A stretch of 64,000 nucleotides of DNA from Fagopyrum homotropicum (Eukaryota > Streptophyta > Magnoliopsida > Caryophyllales > Polygonaceae). The notes under the pieces are model-generated. The model had not been told where the DNA came from, did not search any database, and was given only the letters and a program-made list of their open reading frames with translations. Each line of letters starts with the position of its first letter. Positions within the stretch are counted from its first letter, which is position 1. The stretch lies in NCBI GenBank assembly GCA_033239125.1, contig BSWB01000003.1, forward strand, positions 111,992,320 to 112,056,319, in the 5' to 3' direction. This document shows positions 21,811 through 32,965 of the stretch, piece after piece. The position numbers and the translations under genes were made by a program.

Positions 21811-24081
21811 CTAGAAATGGTTTCCCAGAATGATATGAACGGGATAATCTGCGGGAATACCAAGCACAACAAAGTCTATAGGTAAATAGAAGTTACCTAA
21901 CTTGACCGGAACGTCTTCCAAAATGCCCACGGGATGGGTAATGGAGCGGTCCACCATGTATAACCGTATCTTCACCGGCTTGGGCTCTCCAAGTCCGATC
22001 TTAACACATAGTTCCAGCGGGATGATGCTCACGCTGGCTCCTAGATCACATAAGGCTTCACAAGTGACATCCCCAACTTGAATGGGAATGCAAAAGGAGC
22101 CGGGATCTCTCAACTTGGGTGGCATCTTCTCCTTCATGATTTGAATAAGCTCCGAGGATTTAGATGTCATCCTTACTTCACCAAAGTCTTCCAACTTCCT
22201 CTTCCTTGATAGAATCTCTTTCAAGAACTTCCCATAGGCGGGCATCCCTAGAATAGCATCAAGGAAAGGGATATTAATGTGTAGTTTATTCATCAAGTCA
22301 AGGAACTTACCAAAATGCTTGTCTAGATGTGCTCTAGCCCTTGACTGGGGGAATGGAAGTGGTGGTTTATATGCAGGAGGTGGAACATAAACTTCAGTTT
22401 TCTCCTCCGCTTTCTGTGGCTCCACCTCGGTTGGCATCTCGGCCGAAGTGTTCTTCAATTGTACCTGGACCGAGGTGGTCTTCGTCTGTACTGGCATCGA
22501 CCGAGGCACTGGATCTGCAGTTTTCAGTCCACTCCTCGTCGTTATTGCCATGATCAGTCCCTTGGGGTTGCTTTCCATCCTTGCTGGAAGCTTCCCTGGA
22601 TCTCTTGGCGCTTCATTCGCCTTGTTAAAGTATTGTTGTTCTAAGGCTTTTTGTGCCTTCGAAAATGAAGTCATGGACGTCTCCATAGAGTTGAGCTTGA
22701 TCAAGATGGCCTCCAGCACCGCATCTTTCTTTTTCGGCTGAGACGAACTCAATCCTTGCTCTTGGCTCTTCAATGGAGTAGAAGAAGAAGAAGAGAGGAA
22801 AGGATTAGAGGAGTCATTCGAATTGGAGTTAGAGTAAGGGTTACCCGAATTTTGGTTGTTTGCCCTCCAATTATTACTGTTGGATCCTCTATTGTTGTTG
22901 TAGTTGTTGTTCCGGGAACCGTTGTTGTTGTTCCGGTAAATATTGTTGTTCCTTGATCCTTGATCTTCCTTCTTGGTTTGAGCAACTAAGAGTTCCTTCA
23001 ATTGTTTCACATCATTCTTCAAAGAAGTGAGTTGATCATTGTTAGGTGGAACATCTTGAAAGTTGACTCTTTTAACTCCACCTTCAGCTCCTTGGTGGGA
23101 GTATTTCTCCATGTGCAAAGCTTGCTTCTCTATGAACTCCCAAGCTTCGTCAATCGGCATGTCCATGAACATGCCGGCGGATAGTAGTTGAAGGTTGAAC
23201 TGGGTGTTTCTGTCCAGTCCCTTGAAGTATATCTCCAACAACACTATCTTTGGAATCCCATGATGTGGGCAATCCAAAAGAATGTCTTTAAATCTCTCCC
23301 ATGACTTGGACAAGCTCTCCTTGTCCTTCATGATGAATGCATTAATCTTCCCTCTCATTTCAGCAGTTTTAGAGGGGGGAAAGAATTTAGTTAAGAACTT
23401 TGTCGTCATCTCTTCCCAAGTATTGATTTTTCCTGGAGGAAGATATTGATACCAAGTAAGTGCTCTATCTTTCAAAGAGAAGTACAAAGGCCTTAGCTTG
23501 TAGTTCTTGTTTTTTATTCTTGAAGGTCTCAAGGTCTCCATCAAGATCTCATAGTTTTGTAGATGTTGATGCGGAGATTCCCTCTCTAGCCCTCCAAACT
23601 GGCATTGGCGAATCATGGAAACAACTTGCGATCGAAGCTCATAATCATGGTCCGCTGGATCACCTAGGTTGACTCCTGAACGCCTCAATTGTTGATTAGG
23701 GTCCATCCTCTGCCCTAGGGTTTGTGGAATACCTGCAAAAAGAGCATCTCGGACTGGCATCCGAGGTGGAAGTATCTCGGCCGGGGCATCAGGTACTGGA
23801 TTCTGCCTCGGTCGAGGATCTGGATTCGGTCGAGGTAGATACCGGTCTCGTAAAGCCGCCATATCTGCTTCGATCGCCTCAGTCCTTGTGCGAGTTTCTT
23901 CCCTTTCCAGTCTCAGCTCTTCTTTACTAAGGCGTAGTTGTTCCAATGTCTCCTTCAATTCGGCCTCAAGATCGCGATTGTCTTGGTTGGCCATCTTCGC
24001 TTCTTTCAAGCGTCTTTTGTATGTCTTTTCTAGTTCGGGATCGTAAGGAACGATTTCCTTCCCAGCGCGGGTTCTTCGCAT
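21811..24081 (-). CDS. Element A gag and aspartic protease
   Basis: A 756-codon frame starting 106 bases after the primer site. Residues 1-90 are highly charged and predicted coiled-coil (LKETLEQLRLSKEELRLERE). Residues about 150-330 match the retrotransposon gag core (SLKDRALTWYQYLPPG, then KFLTKFFP). An Asn/Ser-rich stretch follows at about 375-430 in place of a zinc knuckle. The pepsin-like protease is at the C-terminus with DLGAS at 679-683. The frame ends at a TAG inside the ILG(R)PFL motif, caused by loss of one base; the polyprotein continues in the next frame. Gag would form virus-like particles and the protease would cut the polyprotein. The frameshift makes pol expression unlikely. 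Confidence 0.88.
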   Translation of the reverse strand: MRRTRAGKEIVPYDPELEKTYKRRLKEAKMANQDNRDLEAELKETLEQLRLSKEELRLEREETRTRTEAIEADMAALRDRYLPRPNPDPRPRQNPVPDAPAEILPPRMPVRDALFAGIPQTLGQRMDPNQQLRRSGVNLGDPADHDYELRSQVVSMIRQCQFGGLERESPHQHLQNYEILMETLRPSRIKNKNYKLRPLYFSLKDRALTWYQYLPPGKINTWEEMTTKFLTKFFPPSKTAEMRGKINAFIMKDKESLSKSWERFKDILLDCPHHGIPKIVLLEIYFKGLDRNTQFNLQLLSAGMFMDMPIDEAWEFIEKQALHMEKYSHQGAEGGVKRVNFQDVPPNNDQLTSLKNDVKQLKELLVAQTKKEDQGSRNNNIYRNNNNGSRNNNYNNNRGSNSNNWRANNQNSGNPYSNSNSNDSSNPFLSSSSSTPLKSQEQGLSSSQPKKKDAVLEAILIKLNSMETSMTSFSKAQKALEQQYFNKANEAPRDPGKLPARMESNPKGLIMAITTRSGLKTADPVPRSMPVQTKTTSVQVQLKNTSAEMPTEVEPQKAEEKTEVYVPPPAYKPPLPFPQSRARAHLDKHFGKFLDLMNKLHINIPFLDAILGMPAYGKFLKEILSRKRKLEDFGEVRMTSKSSELIQIMKEKMPPKLRDPGSFCIPIQVGDVTCEALCDLGASVSIIPLELCVKIGLGEPKPVKIRLYMVDRSITHPVGILEDVPVKLGNFYLPIDFVVLGIPADYPVHIILGNHF

Positions 24082-24186
24082 AAACCTAAGAAAAAGAACC
24101 TGCGAAAGTCACTCAAGTAGAGTGGTTAGTAGAAACAGGGGCAAGCGCCCGGAAAGCCTACCGCAACCGGCTCGGTCTAGACCAAG

Positions 24187-24204
24187 TCCCCAGCAACGAC
24201 GCCA
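24187..24204 (-). other. Element A primer-binding site, tRNA-Asp type
   Basis: The minus strand reads TGGCGTCGTTGCTGGGGA, two C-to-T changes from the 18 bases complementary to the 3' end of tRNA-Asp. It is six bases from the LTR. The same site is perfect in element 4. Confidence 0.8.
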
Positions 24205-24210
24205 AAAACT

Positions 24211-25955
24211 TGTTCGCTCCAAACGGTGTGTGCAAGCTTTAAATTAGAACCCTAGATGTAAGCTTAAAACAAGGATGCGAACCCGCAGTGTACGGGTCAA
24301 TCGTAGTAAAAAGCAAGAAATTCCAGGGGCCGATCACAGGGACTTAGCGAAACAAAGCAGGTATAGGTTGTCTATATTGCAACTAACCACAAAAGCGATT
24401 AAAACAATCAAAGATGATAAAAAGTCAATTAAGGAAATATGCGATTCTAGGGATTAAAGCATCTAGTTGTGGTTCCAACTCAAGATCTAAAGATAAGCGG
24501 ACAAAGCTGAGGTTTTGCAAAGGGAAGATGTTTCTAAAGTGGAATAGATCACCGGGTAAGTCTCACTACTCACTAATCCCAAACCGTAACTCCTATTACC
24601 GGGTAAGTCTCAAGGAATAAAGGAAAAGAACTATAACCTCAAACTAACACACCACCTAAGGGAATAGAAATAACCTTTACCGGGTAAGTCTCAGGCTAAC
24701 TCACAAAGATGGAATGAAAGCACACTCAAACCCCAATAGAGGATAAACCTTTATTACCTATACTTATGATCTTGGGTAAATAAACTAAGGAATTACCGGG
24801 TAAGTCTCATCCTAGGCTTGCATTGAACCAGAAAAGGTGTAATAAGAATAGGATTTGGCAAACTCTAACACTTAACTCTCAGTTTCGGATCAGATAAGTC
24901 ACCTCGGTCAGACAAATTCTACCCCGGCCGAGATGTTCATCGATTGAGTGAGATGTTCTAGGGTTAAGGATAAAGTCTCGAGCTTTCAGGGTCCTACTGG
25001 GATTAAGATCAATCTATCATCGTTTTTCCCACAACCTTCAGCCAATCACCCTAGAATCACACAAAGAAATTAGCCAATCAACATCATGAATGCAATAATC
25101 AAATATAAGGGAAGAAAGTGAATAATTGAACACAAAAACCTTGAGAAAAAGGCTTCAATAACAGAATCAATTATCAAACAAACAAGCGTTCCTTGGATCA
25201 CAATCCAATAAGACAATCAACAAGAAGGGAATCTAAGAGAATCTTACAAAACCCCTTCACAAAAGCTATAAAAGCTATCAACTTCCTTCATTCAATCTTC
25301 CTTCAACCTTCCAAAAAAGGTTCTTTAAATCTCCCAGCTGTAGTGGGTGTTTTTCAGCTTTAAGCGGATGCCGGATTTGTGGAAAATCCGACCCTTTTTA
25401 TAGGAAAATTCCCTCCTAAAGATAAAAGATCTTAGAAAGATATTTTCCCATAAAATAGGTAAAATATATGAGCTGAATTATCTTCTTCCTTCCAGAAATC
25501 CAGCCTAAAAATATAAGATCCTCTTGCCAAAAATAAAAGATCTCAGCCAAGAATAAAATATATCTCGCCGCGTCCAAGGTGTTCGCCTCGGTCGAGCAGC
25601 TCCTCTGGATCACCTCGGTCGAGATGGTACTGTAGCTGACCGAGGTGACTCTAAACTGAATGTGAAATCTCTCAAATCTGGTCCAAAGTAAATCTTTAAT
25701 CCAATTCCATGCTTTCTGGATTCCTCCTTAAGCTCCTGAATGTAGCTCCAATGACTCCTTAGCTCCTTTAGCTTTATTTTGATGCAAAACGTGCCATTTT
25801 ACCTACGATTACAACGAAACTTGGTGTAGACCTCGATTCCCGTAAAGGTAGATGAAACGACGATATAATCACATAATATACATCCAAACATGCAGATTAT
25901 TGAAGATAAAACGTTTAAACAGGTCCCAAAATATAAACTATAATTCATGCTATCA
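24211..25955 (-). repeat. Element A 5' LTR (right), complete
   Basis: 1745 bases. On the minus strand it runs from TGATAGCATG to GGAGCGAACA. It contains the TATA box at 25394-25402 and several CCTCGGTCGAG words around 24900-24920 and 25585-25650. Confidence 0.9.
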
Positions 25956-26480
25956 AGATACCAACAATATGATCAAGGAAATATGGCATAATCTAGGAAG
26001 AAAAAGGTACACAACTAGATCTTTGCAAAAGCTCATGATATATTATGGTATGTTTATGCAAGATTAAATGAGATGTAATGAGACATCAATCTATAGTCAT
26101 GAAGAACAAGAAAGGATATGAACATGATAAATTGTAGCATGTTGTCAAACTTGTTAGTAAGTAAAGATTGAGAACAAAAGTTTAGAATGAAACTTCAATC
26201 ATCAAAAGCACCTGAATGGAGATGAGAAACACTCCATTGTTCCTTATAAGACAAAGTAGGTGGAAATGCAAGTGATATTATTTGTGATAGTAATAGTAAA
26301 TATCCCACTGAAACTACAACCTAGAGTCATATAAGTAAAACAATATCATGGTGCTAGTAATAGTAAATATCCCATTGGAAAAATAGAACTTGTGAAGTAT
26401 AAAAGAGCTTATGTGGTATGAAAATGTCTGATTCTAACAACTATATGATGGAACAATTGGACATCATCAAAGTACCCATA
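25956..26480 (-). mobile_element. Remnant of another LTR, host of element A
   Basis: On the minus strand a tract TTAAGTATGGGTACTT (plus 26469-26484) marks a probable polypurine tract, so the sequence to its left would be an LTR starting TGATGATGTCC. An imperfect stem (GCTC/GAGT region, 26487-26507) adjoins the tract. No second LTR was found. Confidence 0.35.
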
Positions 26481-27636
26481 CTTAAACTTTGCTCATCGCC
26501 GAGTAAGATAAAGACATATCATATACTATGTGCAAAACAAATGGCATACTTTAACTAAAAGGAAAATAAACTTGTCAAACCATGTCATCACATCATCAAT
26601 CATGATTATAGGAAGAAAGATGAGCCATAACTCTCCAAACCGCTCAAGCTTAACGTGTTTACTCTCATTCTCACAAAAAGTGTATAAAAATATATCAAGG
26701 TTCACTCAAATTCGATAGACATGCAAAGATCTTACCATAAACTTGTCAATGCGTTCTCAAACTCCACCACCTATCAAATAAAATTATGAGCTCTTTATAA
26801 GGGTTATATCGGGGGAATGAGATATGGAAACATGATGTTGATGAGGCAAAATAGTAGGCTGAAATGGTTTATGATATCTAGGGCACCAAATGTGATCATT
26901 ACTCAAAACCGTGGGGAACGTTGAACCAGATTCAAAATAGTGAGACCAGGATCATACGACCACTAGACGGGAAGCCAACTCGTCTCGACACTATCTCCCA
27001 TTCTAATTGACCTCAATTCTTACTAATGCAAGAGCATATCCAGAAGCACCTAACAACAGGATAAATATAGAAGCAAGGAGAAGGAAGGTCATGAATCTAT
27101 GGACTCTAACACATAAGAGAGGAAGAAAATACATGGCCAAGAAAAAAAGGGAGTAAGCAAGTTGAGATCTTTCCCTACTAGAATATCAATGATGCATGAT
27201 AAACTTCTAAATCATGCACATATCCGGAGAAGGAGAAGATTCATTGATCACATGCATATGAGACTTATATTTACACATCTTTCAACACAACCATGCAATT
27301 ACATAAAGAAGCCCGAACCCATTCTCCCCATCTGAAAGCAACCATGCCACGACCCACACAAGGACACACCAACCCCATTTCACTCATACAAACCACCAGA
27401 CTATGCCCGATTCACTCAAGCATTAGCCACCGACGTATCATACATGCATACGTCCACCTTGGAGCGGGCCAACCATGCACTCATACCTCCCCGGGCTATA
27501 ACGCTAATCCGGGCCTCCTTGAAAGTTAATTAACTAGGCCTACTACACTTCATCATCCCGTTCCAGCCATGCAACACACTCATTCCGGACCAACTATACA
27601 TGACCCACTCTATAGCTTCACGATGACCGGATTAGC
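26481..27636 (-). other. Spacer of the older LTR element, no gene
   Basis: No motif-bearing frame. The general run of the sequence is like the 3' spacer of element A at 18200-18900, but I could not align them. Short readings such as 27293-27529 lack any recognisable feature. Confidence 0.35.
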
Positions 27637-28240
27637 TAGGGGTGGACATAAATCCCGGTGAATCCCGTCTCATCCTGGCCCCGATCCCGTCCTGATCCTG
27701 GCGGGATTTAAAAAAAAAAGGTGTATCCCGTCCCGTCCCCCCCCATATATATATATATATTATTTTTATATTTTTAAAAATATTTTATAGATAAATATTA
27801 TATATAAATTATTTTATATTGATAAGAATTATTAAAGTATATGTAAATTATTCTTATACGGTTATACACTTATACTCACCGTCCTACAATAATATTAAAT
27901 GCAAGATGAACTTTAAATTAGTGTAGTGCAATGCTAGATTTTGAAAGTGAATAGGTAAGACACACTTTGGTGTAACTTGTATTTGTTTTGAATGTACTAC
28001 CTACTAATGTAGGCCTCTTGAATTGGTAATTTGGTATCGAGTTTTTTTTTTATCATTTATGTCTTTAAACATGAGAGAAAACATGTAAAATGTTGAAGAT
28101 AATGAGTGCATAATTCTTGCGGAATTAAGCCCGGCCCGTCCCACGTGGGACAAGGCCCGTGCAGGACTAAGATAAAAGTTGTAAATCCCATTCCGTCCCG
28201 CTTATAAATTACGGGATAGAATATGGGATGACCTTAATCC
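27637..28240. mobile_element. hAT-like nonautonomous element, right end cut by element 1
   Basis: It starts TAGGGGTGGACATAAATCCCG, the TAGGGGTGG type of terminus common to plant hAT elements. GC-rich words ATCCCGTC and CCCGTCCC follow near 27660-27740, an AT-rich core comes next, then mirror words GCCCGTCCCACGTGGGAC and CCCGTCCCG near 28130-28200. The expected right terminus is missing because element 1 begins at 28241. The remainder should lie beyond the window. No transposase. Confidence 0.55.
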
Positions 28241-30329
28241 TGTAACACCCCGAATCCGCGGGATATCGGAATGCTACGGGCGAGACCACACAATGGGTCC
28301 CGACCCTTAGCCTGACAACAATCTCACTGGACCTTTCCAACATGGCACAAATAAAGGCATAAAACTCAAAAACAAGTTTAATGAAAAGACATGATTCCCG
28401 AATACAACAAGAAAGGAAAGACATAAGCCGTCTATACAACAACACAAAAAGTATAGAATATAATATACAACGATAATACATGCACTCAAAAACCCAAACT
28501 CGACCTAAGATGTACGAAACCCCAACTGCCCACTTCTCCGGATCACTCGGCAACACCTAACCTGCAAGTCAACTACAACAAGCGGTATAAAACCGTTAGC
28601 TCACATTCTAGTCATTATAAAGATAGCAAAGGCACAAACACACACGGAAACACACATAACACGCATCATACTTATATACATACACATCCGTTAATTATTA
28701 TCTTTTTAGGTTGTTCCATATCTAATCCATTCGTTGAAGTGTGACACGAGAGTCTTATAACTCTCGCCTTTGTCCCCGTGTAACCAACACGAGTGTGGCG
28801 GCACCCAACCCGTATACCCTGAGGGAGTGATGAAGAATCCCACCCGTATACCGTGTATGGCCTGGTCGCAGAGATCCCCCCAATATCCCTCGAGAAACTG
28901 GGCAGTGACGTCACCGCCCGATAATAACATACAATGGGCCAAATATATATAACCGAGTTGCCCTAATCCGATTTCATGATTATAAACAAAGATAAAGCAC
29001 ACACCACCATCACATATCCAAATAATGTGTAAAAGCGAGCTAAGTAAGTCCGTAGACTTACCTCGTCTCAAGGATATCGTAAAAACAATCGATCTCAACT
29101 TCCCGTCGGAAAAACACCTCAGGCCTGATCATAACGAGGCATACATCAATAACGATCTCAATATCTCAACTCAAGGACTTCCAAAACTAACAACCGAACA
29201 CGAGTCCTAGCAACCTATAAGCTAGGAAACGCTCCTAGACCCTAAGAGGTCATAAACTCGATAAAACCGAGGAAGGGTACCACAACAGCCCACACCCTAT
29301 ATAAGGTTAAACACTACCCAAAGATGGAGTAAGGCCACAAGGTAGAATAGACCATAGGTTCAACATACACACAAAAACAATCAACATCGTTCCAACGAGT
29401 TCTAAGGAGCACCTAGGTTCACAACCACTAGGTGGCATTCTTAATCTATCCTAGGTCTATCCTAGGCATGATACTAACATGATATAACCTTAAAGATAAG
29501 GAAGGAACGAAGAGAAAGGGAGAGGAGAGCCTACTGTTGAAGAAAACGCAATCGCGGAAACAAGCTGGCGCGACTGCGTGTTGAAGGTCACGGCCCCCAT
29601 GGCGCTTGAAAATCCTGATGCCGCCCCCGCGGCCCTGCTCACCGCCCCTACGGCTGGCTAAGATCCTCCCCTGCGGCGCCTAATGCCACCCCCGCGGCAG
29701 AACTCTAGAAACAACGATTTCTTCGATCTACAACTGTGCACTTGAGCTTCTATGGCTTCCTTCTTTGCTTGGGCCTTCTCCAAACACTAACCACTGATCT
29801 TAGACACCTCTCCACAACCTAATCGAGCTAAGAACAAGCACATGCAAGGATTCAACAAGGTCTCTCTTCACAAGCTTCCTCCATAGCCATGGAGGAGAAG
29901 AGAAGAAGGGGAAATGAAATCAACAAGAAAGGAGAAGAGGGGAGGAAGAAAACTTACCCAAAACAGAACCAAGCTCCTCATTGTAGTAGATCCCTAGCCA
30001 AGATATTTCAAGGAGAAGGAAGAGGAAAGAGCTTAAGAGGGAGAGTGAAGGAGGGATTAGCGTGAAAGAGAAGAGTGAAGATAGAGAGAAGAGTGAAAAG
30101 TGAGCTGCTCAAAAGGGGTGGGGAGACCCAAGGGTCAGCTGCCCCATATGTCCCCTCACTCCAAAGACCAAGGGGTCGGAAAGTGAAAAGGGGAAAGACG
30201 GAAGGTCGGAACGAGATTAGGAATAAAATCCCGTCACTCAACATTCCATGCCTGCGGGAAAACTGAGCCGCTAACGCGGAAAAGTCGATAAACCTATCAA
30301 CACCCGGAATAAAAATTCCAGATGTTACA
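28241..30329 (-). repeat. Element 1 3' LTR (left)
   Basis: 2089 bases. On the minus strand it runs from TGTAACATCTGG to GGGGTGTTACA. It contains a GC-rich patch at 29560-29705 with GCCCC(C/T)GCGG words like those in elements 3 and 4. The several 80-134 codon frames inside it on both strands are LTR sequence, not genes. Confidence 0.85.
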
Positions 30330-30370
30330 ACTACTCCCCCTAAAAACAAGTTTCGTCCCGAAACTTTGAT
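30330..30370 (-). other. Element 1 polypurine tract
   Basis: The minus strand reads TTTTTAGGGGGAGTAGT directly before the LTR start. It is preceded by AAGTTTCGGGACGAAACTT, a 6-base inverted repeat (AGTTTC/GAAACT) around CGGGAC. Element 2 has the same arrangement at 61898-61930. Confidence 0.75.
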
Positions 30371-30699
30371 AACGCAGAACTCTCGGGAACAACTACCTCG
30401 GTAACAACTCAAAGCTGTAAACGCGTCAACTCTCTATTCGATAACCACAACACACTCGTATAACCACGTCAAGACCTCGCATGGCCGACATACATACTCA
30501 CATGAACCGCATAACGCATACCAAGTCAAAAATCTAACCAATCATACGACACCTTCCCGCTCGGGGCACAAAACACATAAACTCGCACATGCACATAAAA
30601 TCTAACCCATCGGCTATATCAATGCAACTAGCACGTCGTAAACTCAACCAAAGATATCACCCCATGTCATCCCGGTAGCCTCATTGGCTCTTCGTCTGC

Positions 30700-31050
30700 C
30701 ACTAGATCAACACAACTAATATCATAACTCGAGTTATACATGTACTCCTTCGACTGTCACGAGAAATATCGGGTAGACACCATCCACTCTTGGTGGCAAC
30801 ACCAATCTGTAAATCACATCCTACTTGTGCTTATCTCTGAAAAAGGTCCGTAAAACGGAAACTCAACCTCCTTAAAAGCCAAACATTTTGCACCTCGTGC
30901 CCGTAAAACTCTTGACTCAACCGTACCTAATCCATAACTGAACTCTAGAGGTTTGCGCCTGTCATCAATATATACGCCTTCCGGCTACTCAACTCGGCTA
31001 GCATCCGCCTTTTGACCACCGCTACTTGAACGGGGTCATCCTATAACCGT
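30700..31050 (-). pseudogene. Element 1 integrase C-terminal region, decayed
   Basis: The minus-strand reading includes RRMLAELSSRKAYIDDRRK followed by PLEFSYG. This matches the LAAQSRQKLYVDRRRRPLEF stretch of element 2 integrase. Stops and shifts follow. The DDE core upstream could not be traced with confidence. Confidence 0.6.
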
Positions 31051-32760
31051 TCAGTCTATCCTTACATATACTATCTAAATTCCGACACCACTGGGCACTA
31101 TACTCCTATCCACAAAATGGTTGAAAAAGGGTCATCACAAACAACTCATCCCAACTATCATAGTGCGAAAGTTCGATCAAAGGAAAGTGTTCGGATTACA
31201 CTTGTTCTCACTTTAGCACAAAGGATCCTAATACCATTTTTAAATCTGGAGAAGTCTTCACTAACCGCCCATAAGTCTCAGAACAAAAACTGTCATGAAG
31301 CCAACTAGGCCCCTAAGCGGCACTATTCCGCTGCCCAACAATCTCGAGATGAATTATTCATATCAATCCGAACGATGGTACTTGGTACCCTAGGTAATCT
31401 CACTATGGCTTAGCATATCCTACAACTAGCCGACTCATCGTCCCTGTTTCCCAAAAAGGATGCAAAAAGCGTTATCTCCGTAGGTCAGTCGATAATGACC
31501 CAAACATGTCACAACCGTCACATGATCTCGAACCGGTAATACCCTCTACGGGGGTACACTCCCACTCCAACTGCGTAACTTGCGGTGGATGAAGTCCTTT
31601 CTCCCGTCTTATGGTGGTCGAGCTTGACCTGATGATGGGTCACATAATGACTATGTACTTAGCCACCTTGGCCCTGAGGCCGTCTCGCCAATGCGAACAT
31701 TGCCAATTCGGATACCTATTACCAGCACCATAGTGGACTAGTAAGGGTAGTGCAAGCATCTTGGAGGCTATAAGTACACATAGACGCTCCTGGCGCCTCC
31801 ACAAAACCGTCATCCCATAGAGGTAACTATGGGGTCTCTCCTCGGAACCTTCTATCCCGGATCATTCTCGAAGCCTTTTAAATCTCACGATTCTGTCCGG
31901 TCTCTTCACTTATCATCTTCGTTAACAAACTGAGGGTTTTGGTGATCACTAAGGGTTTTGGTGATCACATTCACCTACCCCGGATGATATCAAAATCATA
32001 AGGCCGAAGTTCTGAACCAAATTTAACCATCACCTCCGGTGGGCATTCAACCCTTGCTGAGCAATGTATACACATATCATCATCATCCTCTTATCGTCCG
32101 TACACAACTAACGTGTCGCTCATCACATGAAAACCTTCATCCTCTGAAGCGCACACATTAAAGCGCTTAACTCTTGACCCTTCATCGGTCATTTTCCTTA
32201 TACGCCCACAATCGTCTACACACATACAAAACCTCTCTCGTTGCTTCCCACATATCCCAAGCCCTACTTGGATGTATTCATCAAGACATATACTCCCCAC
32301 GAATTAATGTTTATGTCAAAAAAATTGGAATGGAGGTCATTCACCTCTTTTGCTTCTAATAAAGCTCCATGGACACGTCTCGGTCCCCACGATCTAATCG
32401 GCGGTTATGACCCACCAACTTACAAGCTGCATATCCATTCCACATGCCTTGGAGGTATTACCGAAACTTATCACTTCGTTCTCATTGGGTCAACTTGATG
32501 CTTTCAGCATCGTTACGTATCTTAGGAAGTCACCTCGGACGTCCTAACCCGCTTAGATAACTCTACTTATCATCTTATCCTACATCACCTGCATCATGGT
32601 CGTCCCATGCCAAACTTGTTCCTCTCAACTCTATGAGTACAACGAGATCTCTTCAGACGTTAGAACATGAAGAATCATTTGTGCAACTCACGCATCAACA
32701 AGTGTCTTTACAATCCTTAGGTTAGGGTCCACTTGTAACACCACAAGTTGTGCGACTTCA

Positions 32761-32965
32761 TCGCAACCTGTTTCCGAAAACCGAGAGATACTCATCTATA
32801 TAAATCCAACTCATCACTCGCACTCGTGATCCCAATGGCTTCACTGTACTTGTAGTGACCATATTGGTCCTAAATGCCGCCTTACGAAGGTCCTTTCTTT
32901 ACTCCACCCAAATCTGATGGCATCTCGACTCCAAGTCGATCTTATAAATTTAATAATCATATGCA
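32761..32965 (-). pseudogene. Element 1 reverse transcriptase fragment, decayed
   Basis: The minus-strand text IYKIDLESRCHQIWVE, then AAFRTN and further on WIYIDEYLSV, corresponds to the RT core KIDL.SGYHQ...KTAFRT...FIDD. The last catalytic Asp is Glu (IDE). Part of the region between is deleted. Confidence 0.65.

Larger units (their letters stand above)
16198..25955 (-). mobile_element. Athila/Tat-like LTR retrotransposon 'A', integrase-less
   Basis: Two long direct repeats (16198-17905 and 24211-25955) flank gag, protease, reverse transcriptase and RNase H on the minus strand. The primer site resembles the tRNA-Asp type. Order from the 5' end (right): LTR, primer site, gag-protease, linker, RT-RNase H, spacer, polypurine tract, LTR. 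No integrase lies between RNase H and the conserved post-pol hairpins, so about 1.2 kb is missing. The left LTR lacks its outermost 37 bases, so no target duplication can be confirmed; AGATA follows the right end. All proteins are broken or mutated. It must have moved, if at all, with help from a relative. Confidence 0.88.

Noticed and set aside
22341..23930. Plus-strand frames across element A gag (60-97 codons)
   Set aside because: Antisense shadows of the real minus-strand gag-protease frame.
28209..29098. Minus-strand frames of 80-130 codons with Cys-rich peptides
   Set aside because: They lie wholly in the element 1 LTR and are not kept in the related LTRs of elements 2 and 5.
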